In this document: piece after piece, positions 35,655 to 44,352 of the stretch
How the letters are laid out: each line of letters starts with the position of its first letter
Position numbering within the stretch: position 1 is the first letter of the stretch
Assembly (NCBI GenBank): GCA_963755695.1
Contig: CAVWLB010000009.1
Coordinates: forward strand, 186,001 to 250,000
Direction: 5' to 3'
Source of the DNA: QHWT01 sp963755695
GTDB lineage: Bacteria > Acidobacteriota > Vicinamibacteria > Vicinamibacterales > 2-12-FULL-66-21
DNA: 64,000 bases
The notes under the pieces: model-generated
Told to the model about the DNA's origin: nothing
What the model saw: only the letters and a program-made list of their open reading frames with translations
The model's database searches: none
Translations under genes and position numbers: made by a program

Positions 35655-36021
35655 GGCGGTTACTCCGGATCAGTGTGACGCGCGGCTACCGCCATGAATG
35701 CCACAATCGCCGAAAAATGTTGGGCACGTCTCGGGACTGACAACTGCAGCGATTCTGGCAATTCCGGCGATTCTGGAACTTCAGACGGGGAATCGCGGCG
35801 TTCGGTTGCGTCTTGCGGTCCGACGGTCTTCAGCCGCAAGCTGAAGCGTCGCCGAGTTGAAACACCACAGGTCACCTCACGGGCATCAGAATCGGAGCTG
35901 GGAAGGAGGGACGCGATCGCTCTGAGGGAGTGGCCAACAGCAGGAGTGCGACGTCTGACCTCGCCCTCACGCAGCGTCACGCCGGCAGCGGACAGCCGAA
36001 CGGTTTGTCGGATCTGTTCAG
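35655..36021. other. Intergenic region between ADOP and EPS genes
   Basis: About 367 bases carry no supported gene. Short imperfect direct repeats around GCGATTCTGG (35751-35785) are the only structure I noticed. The ADOP promoter should be here; the FemAB-like gene ends at its right border. Confidence 0.4.
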
Positions 36022-37170
36022 TTACGATCGTGGAGTGAGACGGGTCCGATAGCTAGGGAAGAATCCTTCTTCGTCCGGAAGGAGATTAGACCGATCGGCG
36101 TACGAAGAATGCTGGTCGTGCAAGGCTGCGTACGCGGTGGGATCGAGCACCCATCGGCCGATATGGAAATCGTGACGACGCGGCGAGAATCGCGCCTTGA
36201 ACGCGAGGAGCGAGTCTTCCTTTCCCGATCGCCCCCCTCCCAAATGGAAGACGCGATTGCCGCGCTCCTGGGCCCATCGCCGGACGTCGTCGAGAAGGAC
36301 CTTGAGCGGAGACAGCCGCTTCAATTCGTCGTTGCTTCCCGCGAGATGCGCGTGCACGAGCCCTTGGTATTCGACGAACACCATCGCCGCCGCCACTTTG
36401 TCCTCGAGTCGCGTCACCATCAGCCGCAGATGCGGTCCCAGTGCTTCCCTCAAACGTCTGAAGTAGTCAGGTGAGAAGAAGTACTGCGGCGACGCAAGAT
36501 TGCGACTCATCGTCCGGTGGTACAGATCGATGAAGTCGGGGAGAGCCGCCCAGTCGTCGTCTACTGCGGTCCGGAGCCCCTGACGGCGGCCTCCTGCGAT
36601 TTCCTGACGTAAGATTTTTTGATACTGGCGCAGGATCTCGCTCTCAGGGAGCGTCAGATCGATCGAAACGGTTTGTCCCGACAGTACGAGGCCGCGGTAC
36701 AGGCAATCGAGGCTGCTTTCCGACCTCACCGGGTCAGGGGCTGGCGGCGTCGTAGGCCGCAGCCACACGTGATTCTCGAGCAGCGGATGAAATCGGGTGA
36801 AGGCGGCGACGACACGCTGGCTGCGCCACGTCTCAATCAGCGCAGTCCAGGCTCGTTCGAGAAAGTCCTCATCGCCGGGGGCGTTGTGTAGAAGCGGTCC
36901 GGGATATCCGTAGACCGAGCCGACATCGTAGAACGTCGAATCCTCGAGCCCGGCACACTCCGAGACCGGCCGCCGCAGGTGCGGCCACGCGAGGAACTGG
37001 CGACGGTCGCCGTATACCGCGAGGAAAGCCTCGCCTTCGCCACACTGCTGCGCAAGGTGGTGGTAGGCAGCCGTGTGGTAGAAATCGTGCGGCACCGTCA
37101 CCAGCCAATCCGCCCACTCGGGGCTCGTGACGGCAATGATACGGAGGTCGTGACCCAAACGCTGTCCCAT
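36022..37170 (-). CDS. FemAB/GNAT-like acyltransferase of the EPS locus
   Basis: The 382-residue product has the split GNAT pattern of FemAB/CelD-like proteins: an N-terminal substrate half (YHTAAYHHLAQQCGEGEAFL) and a second half with LRQYQKILRQEIAGGRRQG, YFFSPDYFRRLREALGPHL, VAAAMVFVEYQGLVHAHLAG and RVFHLGGGRSGKEDSLLAFK, the conserved end of the family. These enzymes transfer acyl or aminoacyl groups. In EPS loci they are thought to decorate the sugar or the exported polymer, and a PEP-CTERM-linked FemAB subgroup is known. It lies 51 bases after the PhyH-like gene and is the last gene of its block. Donor and acceptor are not known. Confidence 0.8.
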   Translation of the reverse strand: MGQRLGHDLRIIAVTSPEWADWLVTVPHDFYHTAAYHHLAQQCGEGEAFLAVYGDRRQFLAWPHLRRPVSECAGLEDSTFYDVGSVYGYPGPLLHNAPGDEDFLERAWTALIETWRSQRVVAAFTRFHPLLENHVWLRPTTPPAPDPVRSESSLDCLYRGLVLSGQTVSIDLTLPESEILRQYQKILRQEIAGGRRQGLRTAVDDDWAALPDFIDLYHRTMSRNLASPQYFFSPDYFRRLREALGPHLRLMVTRLEDKVAAAMVFVEYQGLVHAHLAGSNDELKRLSPLKVLLDDVRRWAQERGNRVFHLGGGRSGKEDSLLAFKARFSPRRHDFHIGRWVLDPTAYAALHDQHSSYADRSNLLPDEEGFFPSYRTRLTPRS

Positions 37171-37221
37171 TCCCCAATGGACGGTGCCGACGCTGCCTGA
37201 CCGGTAGCCCGTTGGTTACAT

Positions 37222-38088
37222 TTAGTCGTCCGACCACAGCACCGGGAAGATCTCCGGATCGGTGTAGTCGGGATGTCCGTCCGGCGTGTGACGACACATT
37301 CTATCGTTCGCGATCTGCCAGGGCACTCCCTTATCGTTCAGGAATTGGCGATATCGGTTCTCGTCGTCCTGCATGTGCAGCGCAAGCGACAGTCGCGGGG
37401 ACTGGCTCCGGTTGACATCGCTGGCGTGGATGGTCAGGCAGTTGTGAAAACTCACCTGCCCCCGCTGCAGAATGATCGGCACTTTGGTGATCGGCCCGTG
37501 CTCGGCGCTCAGCTTGCGCTCCAACTCTCCAAGCTCCTTGAGGTTGAACGTCCGAGTGGATGACGTATCCGCCCACTTGTGGCTTCCGTCGATCACGAGA
37601 AGGGGCCCCATCTGGGCGGGACAGTCGTGGAAGGGAATCCACGCGGTCAGCATCCTCTCGGAAGTGCACGTCATCCAGTACGCGCGGTCCGTATGCCATC
37701 CGACAATCGACGATGCTCCATTGGTCGTTGGTGGCTTGAAGATCAGCTGATCGTCGAACAGGCGGACAGCCCGGCTTCCGGCAAGCCGGGCCGCGATCGC
37801 TCCGAGAAGCGGATATTCGATCAGCCGCCGGATCTGGCGGTTCTGTAGCGCGACGTACTCGCAATTCCGCACGCCATCGCCGTCGCCTGGCTTCCAGTCC
37901 ATGTAGCCGTCCTGAACCGGCAGGCGCGCGTCGCGGTCGCCCGCGAAGTGGCGCTCGCTGCCGAGGATCGCCTCCTCGATCAAGTCGCCCGGAAGAATCG
38001 TCTTCGAAATGTACCATCCATGCTCGCGATAGAAGGCCACGTCCTCGTCGGTGGGAAGAAGTGCCCGCTCGTCAGCGTTCAGCTTCAT
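37222..38088 (-). CDS. Phytanoyl-CoA dioxygenase-like Fe(II)/2-oxoglutarate enzyme
   Basis: The ATG at 38088 follows AGGAG and overlaps the stop of the sugar transferase gene (ATGA), giving 288 residues. The iron site is complete: His132 and Asp134 in IVGWHTDRAYW, with the distal His221 in CLTIHASDVN and Arg232 nearby for 2-oxoglutarate. DDQLIFKPP and GPLLVIDGSHKWAD are typical of PhyH proteins. This family hydroxylates lipids, sugars or peptides. Tight coupling to the priming transferase suggests it modifies a sugar, lipid carrier or polymer of this EPS pathway, but the substrate cannot be read from sequence. The longer frame to 38472 overlaps the transferase and is rejected. Confidence 0.88.
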   Translation of the reverse strand: MKLNADERALLPTDEDVAFYREHGWYISKTILPGDLIEEAILGSERHFAGDRDARLPVQDGYMDWKPGDGDGVRNCEYVALQNRQIRRLIEYPLLGAIAARLAGSRAVRLFDDQLIFKPPTTNGASSIVGWHTDRAYWMTCTSERMLTAWIPFHDCPAQMGPLLVIDGSHKWADTSSTRTFNLKELGELERKLSAEHGPITKVPIILQRGQVSFHNCLTIHASDVNRSQSPRLSLALHMQDDENRYRQFLNDKGVPWQIANDRMCRHTPDGHPDYTDPEIFPVLWSDD

Positions 38089-38807
38089 GATCGCTCCTGT
38101 ACGCTCGCGGTCGTTCTGGCTCCGGCCGCCGATGCCAGGCCGCTCGCGGAATTGCCTCTGAACTCCTGCTCGTTGTCTGTCGTTCGGCTCAAGGAATCCA
38201 TCGCCGGGTCTCCGTCCCGGGAGATGACGTCGCGGACGGTGCAGACGAGAATGAAGGCGTCGAGCCAGAGCGTCCAGTGATCGACGTACCAGACGTCCAG
38301 CTCCAGTCGCTCCTGCCACGTCACGGCGGTGCGCCGATGGATTTGCGCCCATCCCGTGATCCCCGGCTTCACTTCGTGTCGCCGCATCTGCACCCCGTCG
38401 TAGTACGGGAGATATTTCGTCAGGAGCGGACGCGGTCCAACGAGGCTCATGTCTCCCTTGAGGACGTTCCAAAGCTGCGGCAGTTCGTCGATGCTCGTCG
38501 TTCGAAGAAAGCGGCCGACAGGTGTGACCCGCGAAAAGTCCGATCCTCTTTGCGCATCGCCCTCAGGAACGTTGGTCATCGTCCGCAGCTTGTAGAGCGT
38601 AAAGCTTCGTCCATTACGGCCGGGACGTGCCTGCCTGAAGACCACTCCCGGCCCCATTGTCAGGCGAATTGCGATCACCCCAAAGATGAGAAACGGCACT
38701 GAGAGGACCAGGCCACTGCCGGCACCGACGACATCCACGGCACGCTTGATCAACAGGCGTGTCTCGTGACGCCGTGGAGTATGCCGCCGAGCGGCGTGAA
38801 GCGTCAT
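38085..38807 (-). CDS. Undecaprenyl-phosphate sugar-phosphate transferase (priming enzyme)
   Basis: The 240-residue product is the catalytic domain of the polyprenyl-phosphate hexose-1-phosphate transferase family. It has one N-terminal transmembrane helix (VVGAGSGLVLSVPFLIFGVI), then GPGVVFRQARPGRNGRSFTL, the core YKLRTM, and TSIDELPQLWNVLKGDMSLV followed by GPRPLL. GITGWAQIHRR is also standard. Such enzymes start repeat-unit synthesis by loading the first sugar phosphate on the lipid carrier at the inner membrane. It has no long N-terminal CoA-binding or multi-helix part, so it is the short type. A C-terminal tail of about 35 residues is extra. It lies four bases after the DegT gene and overlaps the PhyH gene. 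Confidence 0.92.
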   Translation of the reverse strand: MTLHAARRHTPRRHETRLLIKRAVDVVGAGSGLVLSVPFLIFGVIAIRLTMGPGVVFRQARPGRNGRSFTLYKLRTMTNVPEGDAQRGSDFSRVTPVGRFLRTTSIDELPQLWNVLKGDMSLVGPRPLLTKYLPYYDGVQMRRHEVKPGITGWAQIHRRTAVTWQERLELDVWYVDHWTLWLDAFILVCTVRDVISRDGDPAMDSLSRTTDNEQEFRGNSASGLASAAGARTTASVQERS

Positions 38808-38811
38808 GGGC

Positions 38812-40005
38812 TCAGGCCGATCGCGCGGGCGGCAGCGTGGCCTCAGCCGCGGCGGCGTGACGCCGAGCGCTGCGCAAATACGAGTCGCGAAAAACTTCGA
38901 CTACCCTCTCCAGCTCTGGAAGCGTCAGGCTGGATCCTGACGGCAGGCAGAGTCCTCGCGCAAACAGCCGGTCTGCTACCCCACCACCGATGCACTCGCA
39001 ATCGGCAAAGATGGGTTGACGATGCATCGGCTTCCAAACGGGACGGGCCTCGATGTTCTCTGCCTCGAGCGCAAGACGCAACTGCTCGGGATCGCTGCCG
39101 TTCACCTCTGTGTCGACCGTCAGCGTGGTGAGCCATCTCGTATGCCGGCCCCAGGGTGCCTCGGGCATGAACTGGATGCCGGGCAAACCTCCGAGCGCCT
39201 GACGATACAACTGGAAATTTCGACGGCGTGCCGCGACCCGATTCTCGAGCACCGGCAGCTGGCCGCGCCCGAGCGCGGCCAGAACGTTGCTCATGCGGTA
39301 GTTGTATCCGATCTCCGAATGCTCGTAGTGCGGCGCTGGATCGCGCGCCTGCGTCGCCAGCTTCCGCGCATGAGCGATCAACGCCGGATCCTCTGATACG
39401 AGCATCCCTCCGCCGGACGTCGTCAGAATCTTGTTTCCATTGAATGAATACACGCCCAACGTGCCCATGGTGCCGGGCGCGCGGCCCTTGTAGCTCGCAC
39501 CCAACGCTTCTGCGGCATCCTCGATGAGGGGTATTCCATGGCGAACGCAGGCGTCGAGAATCGGATCGACATCGGCGGTCTGACCGTACAGGTGCACGAG
39601 TACGACGGCCGCGGGCCGCTTTCCGCGACGCGCGCGCGCCTCGAGCGCCTCGGCGAGCAGTGCCGGATCCATGTTCCAGGACAGACGCTCGCTGTCGATC
39701 AGGACGGGTCTCGCACCCAAGTACAGGATGGGGTTTACGCTCGCCGCGAACGTCAGCGTGGACACGAATACCTCGTCGCCCGGCTGAACGCCGACGGCCA
39801 TCAAAGCGAGATGCAGGGCGGCCGTGCCGGAGCTCACTGCGACAGCATTCGACGCGCCGGTCAGCGCGCAGAACTCCTGTTCGAACCCGTCAACGTGCGG
39901 ACCGAGAGGCGCAATCCAGTTGCTGGCGATTGCCTCGGCGACCAATTGTGCTTCGAGCCCGGACAGGTGGGGTGGAGACAGGTAAATGCGCCGATCGAGC
40001 GGCAT
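38812..40005 (-). CDS. DegT/DnrJ/EryC1/StrS-type sugar aminotransferase
   Basis: This intact 397-residue PLP enzyme opens with the motif IYLSPPHLSGLEAQLVAEAI. It has AVAVSSGTAALHLALMAVGV for the cofactor phosphate, IEDAAEALGASYKGRAPG around the PLP-binding Asp, and the Schiff-base Lys in YSFNGNKILTTSGGGM. Such enzymes convert keto-sugar nucleotides to amino sugars, for example in bacillosamine-type pathways. The CapD/PglF-type dehydratase at 48557 could supply the 4-keto substrate. The gene begins one base after the stop of the upstream glycosyltransferase (TGAGATG), so the two are co-translated. The exact sugar is uncertain. Confidence 0.93.
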   Translation of the reverse strand: MPLDRRIYLSPPHLSGLEAQLVAEAIASNWIAPLGPHVDGFEQEFCALTGASNAVAVSSGTAALHLALMAVGVQPGDEVFVSTLTFAASVNPILYLGARPVLIDSERLSWNMDPALLAEALEARARRGKRPAAVVLVHLYGQTADVDPILDACVRHGIPLIEDAAEALGASYKGRAPGTMGTLGVYSFNGNKILTTSGGGMLVSEDPALIAHARKLATQARDPAPHYEHSEIGYNYRMSNVLAALGRGQLPVLENRVAARRRNFQLYRQALGGLPGIQFMPEAPWGRHTRWLTTLTVDTEVNGSDPEQLRLALEAENIEARPVWKPMHRQPIFADCECIGGGVADRLFARGLCLPSGSSLTLPELERVVEVFRDSYLRSARRHAAAAEATLPPARSA

Positions 40006-40006
40006 C

Positions 40007-41239
40007 TCAGATCCTCAGAGCGGTTGCTGTTCCAGGGCCATCACGCCGCAGCTGGTCGATCATCAGGTCCCGAACCTGCGAGAGCCAGGTCGTGCGACGC
40101 ATCTGCAACGCCTCCTCCCTGAAATCCCGCGACCTTTTGAGGTTGCGTGAGGACATTGCCTGCAGACGCGCCCGGTCCTGCAGAACTTCCCTGATCTTTC
40201 GGGCCAGCATCGAGCTGTCGCCCGGCGGGACGAGGTCATCGGCCGGCAACAATTCAGGAATGCCACCGACGGTGGAGCTTATACACGGGAGGGCTCTGGC
40301 CATCGCCTCGACCAGTGCGCGCGGCAAACCTTCCTGGTGCGATGGCAACACGAACAGATCGGATTCGTCGAGGACCGCTCGCACGTCCTCAGGTCGCGAC
40401 AAGTGGCCCAAGAATCTGATCCGTTCAGCGATTCCTAGACCGTGCGCTTGCCTCTCCAACAGACCCCGATACTGCCCACCGCCCACCAGGGTCAGCTGCA
40501 GATCCAATTGCCCGCGTACGCACTCGGCAACCGCGCTGATGAGAACATCGGGTGCCTTGTAAAGCTGCTCCAACGTACCGACCATGACGAGACGAAACGG
40601 CCGACGCTCGCCGTCGACGCTGCGGGGAACATCGCGGAAGTGCTGCTCGGTCAACACGACATTGGAAATCCCGACGGAGCTTCTTGGACACGGATAGCGC
40701 CGCTGCAGTGCCGCTTCCGTGACGTAGAGCGCCGATACGGCGTGGCGACACTGCTGTCGCAACCGCCGCACGAATAATTGCCGCAGAGCGGGTCGCAACG
40801 GATCCCGGACTGCTCCAGGAGCGAAGACATCGTATGGATCGCCGACGACTTCAACCGCGAACGGGTGCTTCCGGGCTCTCAGCGATGGCGCGAGTATGCT
40901 GGCCAGCTGGGACGGGACCCGTAGAATTACCGCGTCTTTCGGATCCACCGCCCCGCGAATCGCCGACCGCACCTGTCGTGCCCGCCGAGCGTATTGCCAC
41001 GGGCCGACGTAGCTCGGCACAGCCGCGAAGGATACGTTTGGTGCCTCGGCGGGCTCCCAGTCGGCCGGAACAGCCGGAACGGAACGCACCCGCGCGACGA
41101 CGCGAAGCGCATCGAAGACACGCAGATACCTTGGCCACACGCTCGACCGAAGCGGGCCTGACGCCCAAATTCGTCCGTCCGGCGTTCGATCGAACCGCTC
41201 TTCCAGAACGAGGACGACAGTCAGAGGAGACTCACGCAT
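40007..41239 (-). CDS. GT4-type glycosyltransferase
   Basis: I start at the ATG at 41239, which overlaps the stop of the upstream glycosyltransferase by eight bases; the frame extends to 41275 without a ribosome site. The 410-residue product has a GT-B fold of family GT4: MVGTLEQLYKAPDVLISAVA, LVGGGQYRGLLERQAHGLGI, and the donor-site block DLFVLPSHQEGLPRALVEAM with the conserved E-x7-E pattern. It would add a sugar from a nucleotide donor to the lipid-linked EPS repeat unit on the inner face of the membrane. The sugar specificity cannot be deduced. It belongs to the six-gene block that ends with the FemAB-like gene. Confidence 0.9.
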   Translation of the reverse strand: MRESPLTVVLVLEERFDRTPDGRIWASGPLRSSVWPRYLRVFDALRVVARVRSVPAVPADWEPAEAPNVSFAAVPSYVGPWQYARRARQVRSAIRGAVDPKDAVILRVPSQLASILAPSLRARKHPFAVEVVGDPYDVFAPGAVRDPLRPALRQLFVRRLRQQCRHAVSALYVTEAALQRRYPCPRSSVGISNVVLTEQHFRDVPRSVDGERRPFRLVMVGTLEQLYKAPDVLISAVAECVRGQLDLQLTLVGGGQYRGLLERQAHGLGIAERIRFLGHLSRPEDVRAVLDESDLFVLPSHQEGLPRALVEAMARALPCISSTVGGIPELLPADDLVPPGDSSMLARKIREVLQDRARLQAMSSRNLKRSRDFREEALQMRRTTWLSQVRDLMIDQLRRDGPGTATALRI

Positions 41240-42413
41240 GGTAAAGAACCTCGAGACTCCGGAGGCAGGCTCCAATGCTGAACGGACTGTTTTCGAGAGC
41301 TTTCAGCGCAGTCTCAACGCCGATTGGAGTTTTCGTGTGGCGCGAGTCGAGAACGGCGTCGGCCCATGCGGAAACCGGATCCGCCAAGGACAGGCGGCGC
41401 ACTCTGTCTGGCAGAAAATCGAGCTCTGACGTGATGGTGTCCGATATCACCAGCGGGAGCCCTGCCGCCTGCGCCTCGAGGCCCGATACTGGCAGGCCCT
41501 CGAAGAGCGACGGCAGGACGAACACATCCATCTGCTTCATGAGTCGTGGCACATCGGAACGCTGACCGGCGAAGACGACTCGATCGAAAACCCCAAGCGC
41601 CTTGGCTTGCGCCTCCAGTTGCGCGCGCAACGGCCCGTCGCCGATCAGCAACAGACACGTGGCGGGCTCGCGGCGCGCGACTTCAGCCACAACCGCAAAC
41701 AGAAATGCGTGATTCTTCACATCAACGAATCGGCCGACGTGTCCCATGACGAAGGCTTTCGGGGAAACCAGTCGCTCGCTTTCAACAGGATCCGTTTCGC
41801 CCTGCTCCAAAAACTCCCGTGCATCGATGCCGCAATAGACAATGGAGTTGCCAGGGACCGACTCCCAGCCCGCGCCGAACACCGCTGCTCCGGCATTGCG
41901 ACTCGCAGCGATGCGCGCGGTCGCATACCTGGAGATCCAGCGCCTCATCTGCGGCAGGTAGAGCCACCGGCGCAGAGGGTTAGCATGGCTGTCAACCGCC
42001 GCCGTGTCGCTGTGACTGTGGGCGATTCGGATCGGTACACCTTCCTGCGATGCCGCTCTGAGGACCCACCCGCTAAAATGATGAAGATGGCTGTGAACGA
42101 CACGGTATGGACCGTGCAGCCTGAGCAGCCGACGGAGCTCCCGAGCGTACGTCCATGGCCGATGGGGGCGTGGACACGATATGATTCGAGCTCCTAGAGC
42201 TCTGACTTCTCGGTCGTACGCAGCCGGCTCGGCCGTGTGCACCAGGAAATCGATCTGGATGCGCTCGCGATCGATGCGCCGCATCAGTTTCACGAGCCAG
42301 ACCTCGATGCCGCCCGGATTCAGCGCCCCGAGCACGTGCAAGACGCGAATGGGCTGACGTGGGTTCACGCTAACTGGTGGCAGCGGCGAAGTAGTCGCAT
42401 CCGGCGGCGTCAC
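41232..42413 (-). CDS. GT4-type glycosyltransferase, EpsF-like
   Basis: The 393-residue product begins (after about 22 residues) IRVLHVLGALNPGGIEVWLV, the glycine-rich start of EpsF-like GT4 enzymes. It also has VVHSHLHHFSGWVLRAASQE, GNSIVYCGIDAREFL, FVMGHVGRFVDVKNHAFLFA and DVFVLPSLFEGLPVSGLEAQ, so the full GT-B fold and catalytic region are present. It probably transfers a sugar during EPS repeat-unit assembly. It is the first gene of the second EPS block. A promoter should lie in the 146-base gap to the divergent glycosidase-like gene, whose start is at 42560. Confidence 0.9.
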   Translation of the reverse strand: MTPPDATTSPLPPVSVNPRQPIRVLHVLGALNPGGIEVWLVKLMRRIDRERIQIDFLVHTAEPAAYDREVRALGARIISCPRPHRPWTYARELRRLLRLHGPYRVVHSHLHHFSGWVLRAASQEGVPIRIAHSHSDTAAVDSHANPLRRWLYLPQMRRWISRYATARIAASRNAGAAVFGAGWESVPGNSIVYCGIDAREFLEQGETDPVESERLVSPKAFVMGHVGRFVDVKNHAFLFAVVAEVARREPATCLLLIGDGPLRAQLEAQAKALGVFDRVVFAGQRSDVPRLMKQMDVFVLPSLFEGLPVSGLEAQAAGLPLVISDTITSELDFLPDRVRRLSLADPVSAWADAVLDSRHTKTPIGVETALKALENSPFSIGACLRSLEVLYHA

Positions 42414-42559
42414 TGACCGTTCCCGAGCACATTGGCCCTGCGCGCGCAGTGGGACGCATATTTGCCCTTAGGACGAAGCACGCGGAAGCCCCGCGAGCTG
42501 GCTGGCCAGCGTGGTTCCGGCAGGCGAGAGAATTGCGTAAAGAAAATGAAGAGCAAACC

Positions 42560-44275
42560 ATGAAGCCCCAGTTCGTGATTGGTGTGTTGCTCGCCGCGCT
42601 GACGATCGCAGTCCAGCCGACGGTCCTCGGCCAGACTGCGCCGGCCTCTCAGCAACCGTCGGAAGACGACTGGTCGCTGCCCTCGTGGGTGCAACGGACA
42701 CCGAACAGCGGACTGTATGGCGGATTCAACCTGCCAGCCGGAGAAACGACGCTCAAGCTCGCAACCGTGACGTGGAAAGACCTGAATCCGGCGGACGGCA
42801 CATACAACTGGGCTCCGATCGACCAGCTGCTGCAGGGGCCGCCGTTCGTGCTGCGCCTCTACAACACGGACGTCCTGCACACTCCTGCCTGGTTGAAATC
42901 GAAGTACCCGGACTTGACTGCGCTTCGGTTTCGGTGGCCCAACGCGGCGTATGACGACACGCTGGGCAACATCAGCCCTGGTGACTTCTATCCACCCTGG
43001 CATCCTGGTGTCGAGGCCGAATTCCACGAATTCCTGCTCGCCTTCAAGGCAAAGAACTATGCCGCAAATCCGAAGATGCGAGGGTGGTATGTCCCTGGCG
43101 GCTGGAAATGGAACGAGTGGTCGCTCAAATGGGTGCCGGAAATGACCCGACACGGCATCACTCCCACCGCGTTTCTCGCCTGGTTCAAACGCCTGATGAC
43201 CGACTATGTGTCGGCCACGAATGGTCAGCCTGGAAAGCTGATTTACACTGGCACGCCCGGCGAAGAATCGGTCGAATGGACCGGAGACACCCAGAGCCAC
43301 AACGCATGGGTTGCGGCGATCAATCCGGCGGTGGGTACCAATGCAATGGCCTCCGCGGCGCTTCGTCTCGGCTCCGGGGCGCGTTACGGCGTCACGGAAT
43401 GGTTCAACTACGCGACCCAGGTGCCTGACTGGGGGACGACCATCCAAATCATCAACGGTGCGCGCTACATGGTCACCGACGATGCGCACCCCTTCCTCAC
43501 CGACTCCGCCAGGTTTTTCGGGACGGAGAACGAGTGCTGGGCTCAATGCGGCATGCCGCCCGGAACCAACGACTACTATCACGTGAAGATGGCTACGCTG
43601 AAGGCGCTGCAGCTGCGCATGAATTGGGTCTTCCTGGGTAACTACAACCTCGCGCCACCCGTGTTCCAGTACATGCTCAAGACACTCGGCAAGAGAGTGT
43701 GGGATAGTCCAGATGCCTGGGTAGCGTTGCGCGAGGCCGAGGACCTCGAGCGCGGTTCGCCCGGTCCGGTGGTGCGGAACTGGGAACGATGGCTGATCCA
43801 GCGCGAGGTCGGCCCGGACGGCTTCACCGTTCGAACTGCCCCAATCACTTCACCCGCCAAGGAGATTGGCACGAGCTACGAAGCACGCCGGACGGATCAT
43901 GCCACGGCCAATAACTACATCTACTTCGGCGTCGACGACAAATTCATAAAGGGCGGACCCGAGGCGGTTGACGTCTACGTCACCTATCTCGATAACAACC
44001 ACGCGACCTGGACGCTTCAGTACGACTCGGCCACGAGTAGCGCATACAGGTCGACCACGGCAGTGACCAATGCCGGGGACGGCAGGTGGAAGACCACGAA
44101 GTTCTTCATCAACGATGCCGGCTTCAGGAATCGACAGAACGGGGGGATGGACTTCCGTCTCTACGACGGCGGTGTCGAGGACGTCACCGTTCGGTTCGTA
44201 CGGGTGGTCAAAGTCAATGCGCCCGCTCCACGGAGGCCACCGGTGCCCCCAGCCAACCTCCGCATTATTCGTTAG
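42560..44275 (+). CDS. Secreted glycosidase-like protein (TIM barrel plus C-terminal domain)
   Basis: The ATG at 42560 opens a signal peptide (FVIGVLLAALTIAVQPTVLGQ); the frame upstream to 42449 has no support. The 571-residue protein begins with WSLPSWVQRTPNSGLYGGFN and a region like the catalytic barrel of GH42/GH5-like enzymes (ATVTWKDLNPADGTYNWAPI), where the phrase is typical of such barrels. MRGWYVPGGWKWNEWSLKW and GEESVEWTG contain candidate acidic residues. The C-terminal part (about 430-571) is beta-rich, like a carbohydrate-binding domain. It is the only plus-strand gene in the EPS locus and may trim or degrade the polymer during export or turnover. The family is not fixed. Confidence 0.6.
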   Translation: MKPQFVIGVLLAALTIAVQPTVLGQTAPASQQPSEDDWSLPSWVQRTPNSGLYGGFNLPAGETTLKLATVTWKDLNPADGTYNWAPIDQLLQGPPFVLRLYNTDVLHTPAWLKSKYPDLTALRFRWPNAAYDDTLGNISPGDFYPPWHPGVEAEFHEFLLAFKAKNYAANPKMRGWYVPGGWKWNEWSLKWVPEMTRHGITPTAFLAWFKRLMTDYVSATNGQPGKLIYTGTPGEESVEWTGDTQSHNAWVAAINPAVGTNAMASAALRLGSGARYGVTEWFNYATQVPDWGTTIQIINGARYMVTDDAHPFLTDSARFFGTENECWAQCGMPPGTNDYYHVKMATLKALQLRMNWVFLGNYNLAPPVFQYMLKTLGKRVWDSPDAWVALREAEDLERGSPGPVVRNWERWLIQREVGPDGFTVRTAPITSPAKEIGTSYEARRTDHATANNYIYFGVDDKFIKGGPEAVDVYVTYLDNNHATWTLQYDSATSSAYRSTTAVTNAGDGRWKTTKFFINDAGFRNRQNGGMDFRLYDGGVEDVTVRFVRVVKVNAPAPRRPPVPPANLRIIR

Positions 44276-44352
44276 CGACTGCGCCGTTCCTCGGACACCA
44301 ACTAGTTCGACTCCTTCCGATGACGTTACTTCGACAGTGCTCGTGGACTGTT

